NCBI GenBank assembly: GCA_021234155.1
Contig: JAJEKV010000028.1
Coordinates: 17,164,825-17,228,824, forward strand
DNA length: 64,000 nt
Direction: 5' to 3'
DNA from: Isoetes taiwanensis
Taxonomy: Eukaryota > Streptophyta > Lycopodiopsida > Isoetales > Isoetaceae
Under the pieces are notes generated by a model. That model was not told the origin of the DNA and made no database searches. It saw only the letters and a list, made by a program, of their open reading frames with translations. Each line of letters starts with the position of its first letter. Position 1 is the stretch's first letter. Of the stretch, positions 22,892 through 34,221 are shown piece by piece. The position numbers and the translations under genes are program-made.

Positions 22892-24384
22892 TTTGTGCAT
22901 CTTTGTTATCATTTAGTAATAGAAACATATTGAATCAATTTTCATTCATGTACTAATGAGTGCTCAAAATTTGAAGTTAAATAAACACTTTAACTATCAA
23001 CCAAAATTTTTTTGCCAACACAAGAATTTTATATCATATAAATTGTGAAGTTTAGCCAAGTTGGAAGATAACTAAAGGGTTTATTCTATCAAACTTTGCC
23101 AAAAAAAAACTTATGAACTTTTATTTTCATATAGCGAATCTTATTTTGAGTAGAAAAATATTTAGGGCCCTTAAAATTTACCCTGGTATTTGCATCCTGT
23201 CTTCCTTCTTCAAGTCCTCTATGCCACACCTCCGAGCTTGCGCCATAACAATTCCTTCCTTTCCTAAGGCTGATCAACCTCGATCATCTACCTTGCTGGA
23301 ATGGCAACCGTTTCCCAAAGCTAGTCACTTGACTATCTACTTTGAAAGGGTTTCCTAAGGCTAGTGACCTTATCATCTGCCTAAACGACTTTACGTTTAG
23401 CATCTGGTTATTGTGCTGCAGAAACAAGTACCTCCTTGTAGTTTTACTCAAGAGCATCATTTAATTGAAAAGAAACAATTTCATTAACTCAAATCAAATG
23501 AAAACAATGATGAGTCAATCCATCACTTACATGCACATATAAACTTCTTTACCTTACTTATCTTTGCTTATAACCAATTTGAAGCTGATCTTTCTCATAG
23601 ATGTCTGCGTTTTCTTTATCAAACTTGGTTTAAGAACTTTTAGATACTGCATCAAAGTCGCATTTAATTAACGTGGGTCACATGTGATTCCCCTTTTTTT
23701 GTTGTTTTTTGTAATCCTCTTATGTTAAACGAAAAAGACTTGCAAAGCGTTTTTGGCCTATTTAATTGTTGTAAATATGAGTTTTTTTGTGTGGGGTTCG
23801 GTCCCTTTGTCAATACATTTTGTCACCTTTTTCTTGGATGGCGATATATTATAGTGGACAAAAAGACCATGGGCGGTCATGCTATCACAACAGTTACATC
23901 CTCGTCACATATGTTCCACCTAAGAGGAACAATTGATCGAGCATATTCAGACCATTTTCAAGCTTTGGGAGCAACTTGAAGAACTAACTCACAAGGAGGT
24001 GCCTCTCGAGCTAAATGTTGTCTCGGCCAGCCGATTTTCCCACCTTCTTCCTGCATCCTTTCTGCAATTGCGGGGTAAAGAATGCTTGTTCTCCAACCTT
24101 TATGGATCTCATGCAATGCTTGCAGGATCCTTTTAGGTTCATGAAGATGGGAAATCTTCTTCCTCTCCTCCTCATCCCTTGAGGTTCTGTAGTACCCGCA
24201 ATCAAGACAAAAGCCATGGTAAGAGTGTTGCTTCAGCGGGAGCTATACCGGGTTCCCTGCCACCTACAAGAGAGGAATTCCATAATTAGCAATTACGGTG
24301 ACATTAGCCAGGAATAACGAACAAAAAAATTGTGAAGCTGAAATAGCTAATAGAGCATTCATTTCATGATTTGAACAAGCAGTG
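22892..24384. other. Gene-free stretch
   Basis: No recognisable gene. Three diverged ~40-bp copies of a TTTCC(T/C)AAGGCTAG theme lie around 23264-23385. Short frames at 23722-24136 have no family match. Confidence 0.35.
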
Positions 24385-24412
24385 CCTTTCCCAACTTGCG
24401 AGTCGAGAAAGG
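24385..24412. repeat. Imperfect palindrome of the TCGAGAAAG motif
   Basis: CCTTTCCCAACTTGCGAGTC continues into GAGAAAGG, an imperfect palindrome. Its right half plus GCCCCTG repeats at 25154-25171, and a perfect relative is at 27063-27088. On the minus strand the motif directly follows a pyrimidine-rich TTGTTCCAG acceptor-like site. Confidence 0.6.
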
Positions 24413-24519
24413 CCCCTGGAACAAAATATACAAGTTTTTAATTACAGATAATGAGATACAGAGTATACAAAGAGTAAAGTTTGGACATTGCTTAGAAATT
24501 CTTTTCCAACGCTCGAAAA

Positions 24520-24952
24520 TTATTGATCTTGTTCACCATAATATTTTACGTCTATCACTCTCATGATTTTGTTGCTCTCCTGATCAACCTCCTCGAGCTT
24601 CAGATAGTTCCTTAGTACATCAGCCACCAGAATAGAAAACAAGGACTCGACTAACACCAGAAGGAGATCATAAGACAACCACTTATTTGTTTTAAATTCT
24701 TCAGGCGAATAGCTTTTTAAAATAATCGCATTATCCGTGTTATGATAGCACTTGTGCATTGTCCTCTATGATGATAGTGTTATGCTTGCTAAAATCTTGG
24801 TAAGCTTCATAAACTCTTTCGAGCCTCTTATTTATGATAGGCTTTCCTTTTATGATGGTCTGATCGAGATCATTCACGTGCTCAACCTTTTCATTGCTCC
24901 ATACAAACTTGAACTTCAAAACTAGCAGCTCGAGTACAAATAAGACATTCAC
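24520..24952 (-). pseudogene. FCP1-like phosphatase, C-terminal half, frameshifted
   Basis: Minus-strand pieces read FVWSNEKVEHVNDL, then KGKPIINKRLERVY and HNTIIIEDN, and in another frame DNAIILKSYSPEEF followed by a helical segment. This is the order of the C-terminal half of the FCP1/HAD domain (the FVW block, the KPL block, then the NTLLIDD catalytic Asp pair). A frameshift at about 24755 separates the parts. The N-terminal half is absent just upstream. A complementary N-terminal half lies 5 kb away at 19340-19665, in the wrong order to be one gene. Confidence 0.5.
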
Positions 24953-25251
24953 AACATTTCTCTTCGCCTAAAAGCCTAGAAGTCCAGAAGGCAACTTGGA
25001 ATCCCCAATCCATGCATCATTCAATATTTTCTTTTGCTTGAGGCCGAGGATAGACCATCTTATCTTGTGTTTTTGTCGAGTTCTGTGAGGTGTTGAGTTG
25101 AGGGGCATGGCCATTTCAATACACTATACTATAGCCAAGACTCTATTGGCATAAGTCGAGAAAGTCCCCTGAAAGTAATAAAAACCCCAAAAACTCGAGA
25201 CAATCGACCATGGAAAGAGTACTCACCTCCGCAAAGATTCTCCATTATTTG

Positions 25252-27555
25252 TTATGCCATCAGATCATCTATGCCTTGGATATTTGAGTTTTCTCCTTCG
25301 CTGCCTTGGCTGTTATCTTCCTCGTCTTTAGATTTATCATCATCGTCCTGAATCTTTTCATGTCTCTTTCTATTTTGAAAATGGTCATGAAACAGATCCA
25401 AGTATGACTTGATCATTTCAACCAATGCCTTGTTCCTAACTACAAATATTGGCTTAATTCCAAATAATATAGTCCCTTGTAAGAACAGGTTGTTCATGTA
25501 CCACTCGCACATAATCTGGTATCCCTCAACCCTCGGTTGTATAGGAGTCCTGTGTATTAGATCTGTAGCACCATCAGTGCTGACCTTGTCAAATAATGGC
25601 ACATCCTCCATAAACCTCCTGCCCTTCTAGGGTTCCATACTTCCTTCTGAGACCATGAATTTATCTATGTAATGACGCTCGCTTGACCACCATTTGTCGA
25701 AGTCCATAGGTAGTCGAGCAAACCAAAATCAAAATAATATTAGCAAAACTTGATGACTTTGGTAGGTCACTCTACACTCATATTCCAGCTCATATATAGA
25801 ATATAAGATCTTCTTGTTAAAATTAATATCTGCTACTCACTGTGCGATGGCAGTTGTCTGATTGCCAGACATGCAAAAGACTAAAAAACTAACTGTATCC
25901 AGATCAGTCATATCAAAACATGTCTTGTATCGCAGTTCAAGATCTGCCTTGCCATAGAATAAGGTAGGGTCTTCAATCATATTCATGGCAAATAAAAAGA
26001 CATGCCCAGGCACTAGCTCTAGACCACCAAATCCTTTGTTACCCAAGGTTACCAAGTAAGGTGGGGAACTATCATCCATATTAAATGGCATGAATCCAAG
26101 TTTGCACTTGAAAAGTGCTATAACACGTTCAGGAAAGGGTTCGGTTTTGACATTCCATTTAGGATTGATGGCAACAGAGGGCTGACATAATTGATTTAGT
26201 TCCTTCATGTCATCATCATCAAGTTTAGCCTTTACTTTATTGTATTCAACTTCTTGGCTATCGTTGCAGGCAATGTTGCAGAATTCTGTGGTGCCCTCTT
26301 CCAATGCATATCTTTTCTTCAAGACCATTGCAGTCCTTTGCATCCTTCATTTTTGGGCTCCTTGTCTTCCTTAGCAAAATAGTCCCATCCAGTATCTTGT
26401 TATGTAGATCGGGCATTTCCTTGTCCGTTAAGCCATGTATACTCTTCATAAATTGCTTGTCAAATAGTTTTGGATCCAGCCCCCATTCAGCCTTGTCCGC
26501 AGCTCCCCGTTATTGTTTTTAAGCTTATCCCTTTATCATAAGGTCCAAATCTCTATCGATTTTTCTCGAATAGCTTCATTGTAGAATGAGATCATACTGA
26601 TCCAATACGACTCCTTGGATTTTTTAGATGGCTTCTTTTTCTTTCCATCTTCATCAGCTACGTCATCATCCTCATGGCCCTCTAAAAGGACATACCTGCA
26701 TAACTTGTCGAAGGTCTTCCACTTGTCTGAAGGAGCCTTGTTTCCTTTAGGGCGTTGAGGACAACCCAATGCCTCTCATTGCTACCGAGCATATATAATC
26801 TGGTCAGGATATGGGCTGCAATTGAAAAAATTAAGTTAGTTAAGTCATCACACAGAGCAAATAAATAGACAAACTAGGTCTGAACCACACTTCTGAACTA
26901 TGAAAATCAATACGATTTAATAAAGTGGCACACAAATCTTATTTCTTGCCACCTTGTAAAATGGTATTGATCTTCATAGTCTAGAAATATGGAAGCCAGA
27001 GGACACAAAACTTTCTCAACTCAGAAAAGTCCCCAAGAATAAAAGAACATAGAACTCGGGGACTTTCTCGACTCGCGAGTCGAGAAAGCCACCCAAAAGG
27101 AAAATATAGAGGACTTGGGGGCTTTCTCAACTCACGCGTCGAGAAAGTCCTTTGCCATACTTCGACATACAAAGTGAAATGCTTTTGATCCAGAGTAGTA
27201 ATAGAGCAGACCACCTCGACCTTCTTATACCGATCACTCAGACATCTTTTATCCTTATACCAGAAGAACGAATCTTTCTCTTTTTCACATTCGGTTTGTT
27301 TAACATACCACTAGCAGTTCGCAGGGGTCTGCAAAATCTGTGTCTCCAACCATTCAAGACGAAGAAGGGGGTTCTACCACTGATAACAAGCAAATCCTCC
27401 AAAAATGCTATGAAAGAAAACATCGTTACATCGAAGCCATGACTCAGAATTGAAATCTTACCAGGACCTGCAATCTTTCACCTCTTCGGGTTGTTAGACG
27501 CCCTGGGATCTCTGTCTGATTTCGCAGCCTGCTTATTAGATGAAGGAGTCGACAT
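25252..27555 (-). pseudogene. Unrecognised multi-exon gene, decayed
   Basis: Minus-strand coding-like segments with plausible protein texture are 27555-27480 (starting MSTPSSNKQAAKSDRD), 26769-26536 (PSDKWKTFDKLCRYVLLEG, then an acidic/Lys stretch), 26449-25837 in two frames (KSIHGLTDKEMPDLHNKIL; GLELVPGHVFLF) and 25611-25252 (WYMNNLFLQGTILFG and an acidic DDDDKSKDEEDN tail). They may continue into the FCP1-like fragment at 24952-24520. I recognise no domain. Stops and frame changes between segments exceed what introns alone explain, so it is listed as a pseudogene. A captured host gene or an accessory transposon protein are both possible. Confidence 0.4.
27011..27145. repeat. Cluster of TCGAGAAAG palindromes
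   Basis: Three related blocks begin at 27011, 27063 and 27122. The middle one is a perfect 26-bp palindrome (27063-27088) centred on CTCGCGAG with arms CTTTCTCGA/TCGAGAAAG. The flanking copies carry 1-4 changes. Between them, purine-rich spacers with GACTTGGGG or ACTCGGGG recur. Confidence 0.8.
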
Positions 27556-27905
27556 ATTTAGGCAATGACGCTTATTCTTACTGCTGGAAGTGCTGTTGGA
27601 ACTGTGTCTTCACCAGAAGGATTTTGTGATATTGGGCCTGCATGTAAAAACAGGTTCCGGTGTGTTCTTAAATTTGAAATTAAGACATATACTCTTTGAA
27701 GCAAAATAGTAAAGTAAGGGTACATCATGGCCATCTTTAGCCTGCCGAAACACTAATTCGAACTTCCTATTTATTTTGTGGAGCTCAACTCAATGGGTGC
27801 AGACAGATTTATACTTCAGACACTTTCTGCTTGGCCACTTGCGATGGCTCCACAATGAGGAAGCTTTTAAATTTGCATGAATCTATGACTTCAATTAACA
27901 AAGGC

Positions 27906-28137
27906 TTTTGGTAGTCTAGTTGCTTTGATCAATGCCTATGAAACTAAGGTAGCAGTAGAAGATGAGCTCGAGGACACATGCCTCGTTCATTGCATCACCA
28001 TAGAGAAGGGATACACAAGAATTGCTTTAATACAAGTTATTCTTCGAGATGCCATGTTGATGAGGCCGAGGGAAGAAGCAAAGACCATTAGAGAGGCGTC
28101 GAGATTTGTGATACAATGGTCTAGAGAATATTTGTGA
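27906..28137 (+). other. Small open frame of unknown nature
   Basis: The frame has a regular, charged, helix-like composition (YETKVAVEDELEDTCLVHCI, then a REEAKTIREASRF stretch) that looks more coding-like than its surroundings. No family is recognised. It could be the last exon of a lost gene. Confidence 0.25.
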
Positions 28138-29629
28138 GAAGAGATGAGTATTTTTCATTGTTTTATTTGGATGTTGCGCCTGGATATGGCTATTAGAATG
28201 CTTGTTTCATAGAACATATTCGAACGCCAAATGTTTATAATTATAGTTAGTGTAATGCTAAATTAAATGTTAAGGGTTAAATGCTTATTGTTAGTGCAAT
28301 GGTTTTTTGCTTATAGTACTATAGATGATCATCTGTCCAAAGTGAAGCTTGTTTTGCAAAAATGTGATGAATCATGAATCCGACTCAATCCAGAGAGGTG
28401 TACTTTCTGTGTTACCTGTAGTGTCCTTTTGGGACATGTAGTCAGCCACTCTGGCATCATCACGTGAAAATTGTAGCTAGACAAACACACTCTAGACACA
28501 AAGACTAATTAGGATTTGATCTACTTCAATATTGCAATATCAAGCAACCATTGGAACAAAACATTGTTTTAATGGTATTGGCCATAACATTGTAGCATCT
28601 TTGACTTCGAGAGCTCTAGCCTGCTTTGATATGAGCAGCTTCCGATAACACCACTGTATATGATCAATCAGTTTCACCTTATATTTAATAGGGCCAAATT
28701 CGACCAAGTAGGTGCAGCTCTGGACGCAATGGAGCCCCTCGATTGATTGCCTAAACCACTGATTATCCTGCTATATTCAAATGCCATTTTGGCTCAAACT
28801 CACTGCAACATGTAGAACCCTATGATAGAAATATTATAATCAATGGTTATTCAAGGTCCCAAGAATTAATCTTTAGGGATTTTTTTGAACCAAGGGTCTA
28901 GTTAATAATCTCAAATACAAAACTAAATCCTAGACTAAGCTTCGCTTAGCCCGCCCTGCTGTTTTGTCTGTTTTTGTTTTTTTGAAGAGCTCAAGCTCTG
29001 TAGCTCTTTCTATGTTATATGTAATGCTAAAGCAGGCCTAAGTTGTTTGGTTAAGCTTTGCTTACCCTGGCTTGCTTTGTAGTCCTATGTCTTGTATGTT
29101 GATACTTATTTAAGATTAAATGCTGAAATTATCTTTTTATGTTTATCATTCGAAATATTCTGAAATGTATTTCTCTCATTTGCCTAGAACTGGTTCAAAT
29201 CAGAATCATTTTAATTTTGCCTTGAATTATATAATTTCTATATCTTATGCAGCAACAATATACTTTGAACAAATGTTCTTTATCCTTAGCACAACTTAAA
29301 GGTACTTTTGTACACCATTGCTCTTCAAGTAAATGTCATTGATGCATTAAGAGAATAAAGCCTTTTCCTTAGTAAATGGTATGATGCTTTGTTGATGAAT
29401 ATGATGGTGTACTTAAAATGCATCCATGGAAGTGTATACTAACGATCCTAATTAGAGACATTGCTAGGTTGATATGCTTACTCTATATAGTGAGATTAAT
29501 CGACAAACTATATTGCACCGTAATGTTTAGTGGAAACACATTATCAGCTATTTTAGGCCCAGATTATATTCAGAAATGGTTCCCCATTCACCCTTGCCTA
29601 TTGCAACGACCATACGGATATTCCTAATA
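28138..29629. other. Gene-free stretch
   Basis: AT-rich with no coding domain. Around 28930-29100 a CTAAGCTTCGCTTAG theme repeats loosely, reminiscent of an untranslated retroelement tail. Confidence 0.35.
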
Positions 29630-30131
29630 TTCCTATCAATCATACGAATATTATACTCGTATGTACAAAAGATGGTCGTCACAGGGATGCAAAGGGGTAG
29701 TTGCACAAGACAAGGTTTGAACTCGCAACCTTCTAGTTGCGAATCATACATTTTTGCCAAGCGCACTATCAATATTTGTTAAAGACATTCTCTCATGTCT
29801 TTCTCATATGCGGGGTTGTTTCCAGGAGGTTCTAGAATATTCTAGAACCTATATGCATGTGCGACACTTGGCATGATCTCATCCATTGGAGTGGCGCGAT
29901 TTTGACCCTTGGCCCAGATATATAAGGAGGCACCTCCTTCTTGTCGAACCATTCCAGTTCAACGCCAGTCTTGAGTCTTCTAGGCATCTGTCTCGTATTC
30001 TTGCTTGCCTTCAAACCATTGTACTCTACAGGTCCAGCAGCTTGTTCAAGTATGCCAGCAGTTGCAGTTGGACAATAAAAGCTTAAAGAACGTATTGCTT
30101 CACATGAATCTGCTTCTAGCTCTGGATTGAA
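29630..30131 (+). repeat. Chromovirus 5' LTR
   Basis: Sequence from about 29630 to 30015 recurs at 36386-36765. A TATATAAGG box (TATATAA at 29919-29925) followed by the palindrome GGAGGCACCTCC lies in both copies and is the probable promoter. The right edge is set by the primer site just after it. The left edge is approximate. Confidence 0.7.
29714..29771 (-). other. tRNA-derived A/B-box module inside the LTR
   Basis: Read on the minus strand, TGATAGTGCGCTTGGC resembles a pol III A box and GAGTTCAAACC a B box, about 40 bases apart, as in tRNA genes and SINE heads. The same arrangement is in the 3' LTR (36465-36522). There is no complete cloverleaf, so it is not a functional tRNA. It may be a SINE fragment fixed in the LTR. 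Confidence 0.5.
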
Positions 30132-30143
30132 GCTATCAGAGCC
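30132..30143 (+). promoter_or_regulatory. Primer-binding site-like sequence
   Basis: GCTATCAGAGCC closely resembles TGGTATCAGAGCC, the complement of the 3' end of initiator tRNA-Met used by many plant retroelements. It lies between the LTR and gag. Confidence 0.55.
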
Positions 30144-30179
30144 TAAGATTAACCTTCAGAGAAGTTTGACGACACTCTG

Positions 30180-30659
30180 TCGAAGCTTCGTGATCCAGCT
30201 CCACCCTCATAGATATCCCACGGCCCAGGAACAAGTTGGACTGATTGGTTCTCTCCTCACAGAGCTCAGTTGGTTTGCTTCTCTATTGGAGAAAGGGGCC
30301 CCAGAGTTGCAGATTTTGTTGCTTTCGTAGACACCGATCGTCAGCGCACAACAATTACAAAACTTTGCAATCTAAGGCAAGGCTCTCGTCCAACTTTAGT
30401 ATATGCATCAGAATTTTGTCAAATTGCGGTAGATACTACATGGGATGATGTTGCACTTCGAGATTGTTTTCGAAGGGGGTTACGTGAGGATGTCAAAGAT
30501 ATACTGTTGTCTGTGGAGGACCCTTTGATTTTGGAAGAAGCCATCAGATTTGCGGTTCGATGTGATAATCGGCTCTTCGAACGTAGGCAAGAGAGACATA
30601 GTCAGGTCTTTCCAATCACACAAGCGCCTGTAGCTACAACTTCCCGGTCTCATCTGTAG
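30180..30659 (+). pseudogene. Chromovirus gag, frameshifted
   Basis: ELSWFASLLEKGAPELQ in one frame passes to DFVAFVDTDRQRTTITKL and CNLRQGSRP in another at about 30312. It continues with FRRGLREDVKDILLSVEDP and RCDNRLFERR. This is the retrotransposon gag (capsid) domain in its sushi/Tcn1 form. It packages element RNA. The zinc-knuckle region expected next is lost or unreadable. Confidence 0.8.
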
Positions 30660-30719
30660 AATCCAGCAGGTCCGGACCTGAGCCTATGCAGATCGGTCGA
30701 GCAGTCTGAGGATTTTTGT

Positions 30720-31109
30720 CTGCCATCGAGAAGCAGCCTCATTGAAATCAGAGGTTGGAAGGTTGGAAGCATTGCACAACTTGATTGTGGTGCAAATGCT
30801 TGCTTTATGGATAGTGCGTTCGCCAGTAAGCACGCCATCCCTAGAAGCCAGATTGAGCATCCCAGTTTTGTCGAAGTGATTGATGGCCGGGAGATCTCCT
30901 CGGGTGCAGTCACAAAATCTACTGCGCCTCTTCAGGTTTTGTTCGATGGACTTTCTTGTAGCATTTCCTTCAATCTCATCGCCAGCCCACATGGGCCAGT
31001 AGTCTTGGGTCTGCCCTGGCTCGAGCTACATAACCCACAGATTGATTGGCATATTAGGTCATTTCAATTTGTTGGTTCTAACTCTAGTTCTAGTAAATCT
31101 ACAGTTTAG
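30720..31109 (+). pseudogene. Chromovirus aspartic protease
   Basis: Contains AQLDCGANACFMD, where the usual DSGA active-site motif reads DCGA, then VLGLPWLELHNPQIDWH, the conserved end of the retropepsin domain. The frame is open to 31109. A Pro-Ala-rich linker (about 31225-31345) follows. Confidence 0.8.
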
Positions 31110-31439
31110 GCCTCTGCACCAACATCGACTTCAGTCCGTGCAATATCGTGGGCTCCTGATTCCGTCCTTGCTATTCCTATTTCTGTGCCATGTTCTGATT
31201 TGACTCTTTTCTCTGCTCCAGTTTATGCCCCAGATTCTGACCATGCTCTCGATTATGTCCCAGCTCCAGTTCTTGTTCAAGTTCCTGCTCCTGCGCCAGT
31301 TCCAGCTCCAGCTCCTACTCCTGCTCCTATAGAGGCTTCCTCATGCTCTAAGTTTTGTATCTCGAAGATTTCGCTTCACGAGTTTGTTATCCACGTTCAG
31401 TATTTGCAATTCAAGTTCATCCCTCAGTTAGCTCTGCAC

Positions 31440-32035
31440 CGGTTAAGTCTATCCCAATGCTCCCAAATAAGTATTGTGACTTCTCTACTGTTTTTGACAA
31501 AGTCAAGGCCAGCACGCTTCTAGAGCATCGTCCATATGATTTGCAGCACGACACAATGGCACCATATAGTCCGATATATGGTCTATCTCCTGCTGAGTTG
31601 AAGGTTTTGTGGGATTATATTGAAGAGAATCTAGCCACTGGTTTCATTCGACATTCCCAGTCCCTACTAAAGCACCTATCTTCTTCATAAAAAGGAAGGA
31701 TGATTCTCTGCGCCTGGTTGTTGATTATCGTGGCCTCAATAAAATTACAGTGCCAAATCGGTATCCGCTTCCTCTGATCCCAGATTTGTTTGAGAGACTC
31801 CAAGGTACACATTATTTTATGAAGATTGATCTTCGGGGTGCCTACAATCTTATCTGAATCTGAAAGATGATGAGTAGAAAATAGCTTTTCGTACTCGCTA
31901 TGGCCATTTTTAGTACACAATTATGCCATTTGGGCTTACCAATGCTCCAACAGTATTCTAGCATATGGGCAATGATGTCTTACGAGAGTTCTTAGACATT
32001 TTTGTCATCATTTATTTGGATGATATTCTCATTTA
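31440..32035 (+). pseudogene. Chromovirus reverse transcriptase, N-terminal part
   Basis: Begins with YCDFSTVFDKVKA, typical of the RT lead-in. A frameshift near 31665 leads to FIKRKDDSLRLVVDYRGLN and YFMKIDLRGAYNLI. Stops near 31855 and 31877 follow, then MPFGLTNAP (about 31922) and YLDDILIY ending at 32035. The Helitron begins at the next base. Confidence 0.9.
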
Positions 32036-32046
32036 CTAGTAATAGT

Positions 32047-32063
32047 GCCCAGCGTTGCTGGGC
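32047..32063 (-). other. Helitron 3' terminal hairpin
   Basis: A perfect 7-bp stem with a 3-base loop, 11 bases from the CTAG end. In Helitrons this hairpin marks the termination of rolling-circle transfer. A closely similar hairpin is at 62580-62594. Confidence 0.85.
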
Positions 32064-32103
32064 ATAGACTCCTTTTCATAAATCTCATAAGAAACGAAGC
32101 CTG

Positions 32104-34090
32104 TTGCATTCGACATTGTTCCCTTTCCCTTTGCCTTTTGCTTTCTCTTTCATTTCCTTTTTTCTTTCCTTTTTCATCTTTTGTCGCACTCTTTCATGTT
32201 TCCTTTTCTATTTCTCATTTTCCTTACATGTTTTCTTTTTCCATTTTTTCTTATTTCTTTTCTTAATCCCCTTCCCCTTTTTCTTTTTCCATTTTCTTTT
32301 TTTGTGGATTTTTTCCCTTCCCTTTTTCCTGTATGCTTTTTCCCTTTCTATTCCCCCTTTCATTTCCTTTTCTTTTTCTTCTCTCTTTTTCTTTTTCCAT
32401 GCACTTTTTCGTTTCCTTTTCCACAACATTCATGTTCCTTATTTTCCTACCCTCTTCCTCTATTCCCATGCCCGTTTCCCTTTCTTTTTCGTATTTCTTT
32501 TCCCTCATTTTTTTCCCATGCTCTTTTCCTTTTTCTCTTATTTAAATCCCCTTTTCTCGCCTTTTCTCTCTTCCCCTTTTTTCTGTGCCCTTTTCTGCTT
32601 CTCTTTTCTTATTTCCCTCTCCACTTTTCGTCGTGCCTTTTCTCTCTCCTCTTTCTCTCTTTCAGCCTCCCTTTTTATTTTTTCCTTCCCCTTTCATCCT
32701 TTCCTCGCACTTCCCTTTTTCCTCATGCACTTTTCCCCTTTCCTTTCCCATTTCTTTTCCTTTTCTCTTTCCCTTTCCCTTCCTTTCCCTTTCCCTTTTT
32801 CCCTTCCTTTCTTCCCATCCTTTTCTTGTTCCCCTTTTGCCCTTCCCGGTCCCCATCTTTTCCTTTTTTCTCCTCTCTCAACCCTTTCCCTTTCCATCTT
32901 CCCCTTTCCCAATGCCCTTTCGCTCCCCTTTTCCATTTCCTTTCCTTTTCCCTTTTCCTTTTCTTTTTCCCATGTCATTTTTCCCTTCCCTTTTCCTCTT
33001 TCCACACCGGTTCACTCTTCCCATTTTTTCCTTCCCTTTTTCCATGCTCTTTTTCACTTTTTTTCTCCTTCTCTTTACCCTTTCCCTTTCCCATTCTCTA
33101 TCCCTATCCCTATCCCTTTTCTTGATGGACTTTTTTTTCCCTTTCCTCATTTCCCAACCCTTTTCCTCTTCTCCTTTTTTGTCATGCCTTTTTTTACCTT
33201 TCATTTTCCCTTTCCCCCTTCATTTTCTTTTCACTTCCTTCTTTCCATGCCTTTTTCAACATCTCTCTTTTCCCTCTTGCCTTTTTTCCCCTTTTCCCCA
33301 CCCTTTCTCTCTTCCCCCTTTTTTTTTTCTCTTGCCCTTTTTCCATGCTTTTTTTTTCACTTTCCTTTTCTTCTTTTTTCCCTTTTCCCCTTCCCTTTTC
33401 CCTTGTCTCTCTTCCCCTTTCCCTCATGCCTTTTTTCCCATGTTCCCTTTCCACCTTTCTGCCTCCCTTTTTTATTTTCCTTTCTCTTTTCCATTTTCCC
33501 ATGCTCTCTTTCTATTCCTTCTCCCCACCCTTTTCTTGTTTCCCTTTTTTCCCTTCCTTTTTCCTCATTTCCTTTCTCTTTCGTCCTCCCTTTTTCCCTT
33601 TTTTCTTCGTACATGTTCCTTTCCCTTCTTCCATGCCATTTTTCCCTTCTCTTTTCCCTTTTCTCACCCTTTTCTCTCTTCCCTTTTTTCCACCTCCTTT
33701 TTCTTCCTTTTTTCCATGCTTTTTCTCGCTTATCCTTTTCCCCTTTCTTCACCCTTTCCCTCTTCCCTTTTTTTGGTGCCTTTTTTCCAAGGCTCCCTTT
33801 CCTTCTTCCTTTTTCTTTTTTCATTTCCCTTTTCCCATGCGCTTTTCCCCTTCTCTTTACTCCACCTTTTTTCTGTTACCCTTTCTCCCTCCCTTTTTCC
33901 TCCTTTTCCCACCCTTTGCTTTTTTTTCCCTTTTTCCCTTTGTTTTCCCCTCCCTTTTTCTTTTTCTTTTTCTTTTCCCTTATCCCTTTTCCCATGCCAT
34001 TTTTTCCTTTTTTTTTTCTCCCTTTCCTCACCCTTTTCCACTTCCCCTTTTTCCCATGCCTTTTTACCCTTTCACGTTACCCTCTCCTCA
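32104..34090. repeat. 2-kb polypyrimidine/polypurine tract
   Basis: The plus strand is almost only C and T in runs such as CCCTTTTCCTTTTTC, and the minus strand is almost only G and A. The rare A and G fall largely in CATG or CATGC words, at least 18 of them at irregular spacing. Long frames rich in F, S, P and L (plus) or K, E, R and G (minus) are open only because C/T or G/A codons cannot form stops. They should not be read as genes. The tract could form triplex (H-DNA) structures. Confidence 0.9.
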
Positions 34091-34221
34091 AGACATCAAA
34101 ACATGACCAATCATAGTGGTCAAAAGTCGTGCGATAAATCTCTGCCTTTGGATGCAATTAGATGATCTTGGTCATTCAAATTAGGGCTTGATACAACACG
34201 CTAAAACATTATAATATAAGA

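Larger units (their letters stand above)
32036..34221 (-). mobile_element. Helitron inserted in chromovirus RT, 2,186 bp
   Basis: Read on the minus strand, the insert starts TCTTATATTATAATG at 34221. It ends with hairpin GCCCAGC-AAC-GCTGGGC, 11 bases and CTAG at 32036. The flanking host bases are A on the 5' side and T on the 3' side, with no target duplication. These are the complete hallmarks of a Helitron (5'-TC, 3' hairpin plus CTRR, insertion into AT). Excising it joins the two RT halves in frame within the YLDD block. No Rep/helicase is encoded, so it is non-autonomous. Nearly the whole interior is a polypyrimidine tract on the plus strand. Confidence 0.9.

Noticed and set aside
27011-27145. 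A CRISPR-like repeat array
   Set aside because: Only three imperfect palindromes at unequal spacing in a plant genome; no array structure.
29714-29771. A possible tRNA gene
   Set aside because: Only A- and B-box-like parts are seen, with no acceptor stem pairing or clear anticodon loop, and it lies in both LTRs.
32104-34116. A 670-codon plus-strand frame and several long antisense frames in the polypyrimidine tract
   Set aside because: C/T-only or G/A-only DNA cannot form most stop codons, so long frames arise automatically. The products are F/S/P/L or K/E/R/G low complexity with no domain.
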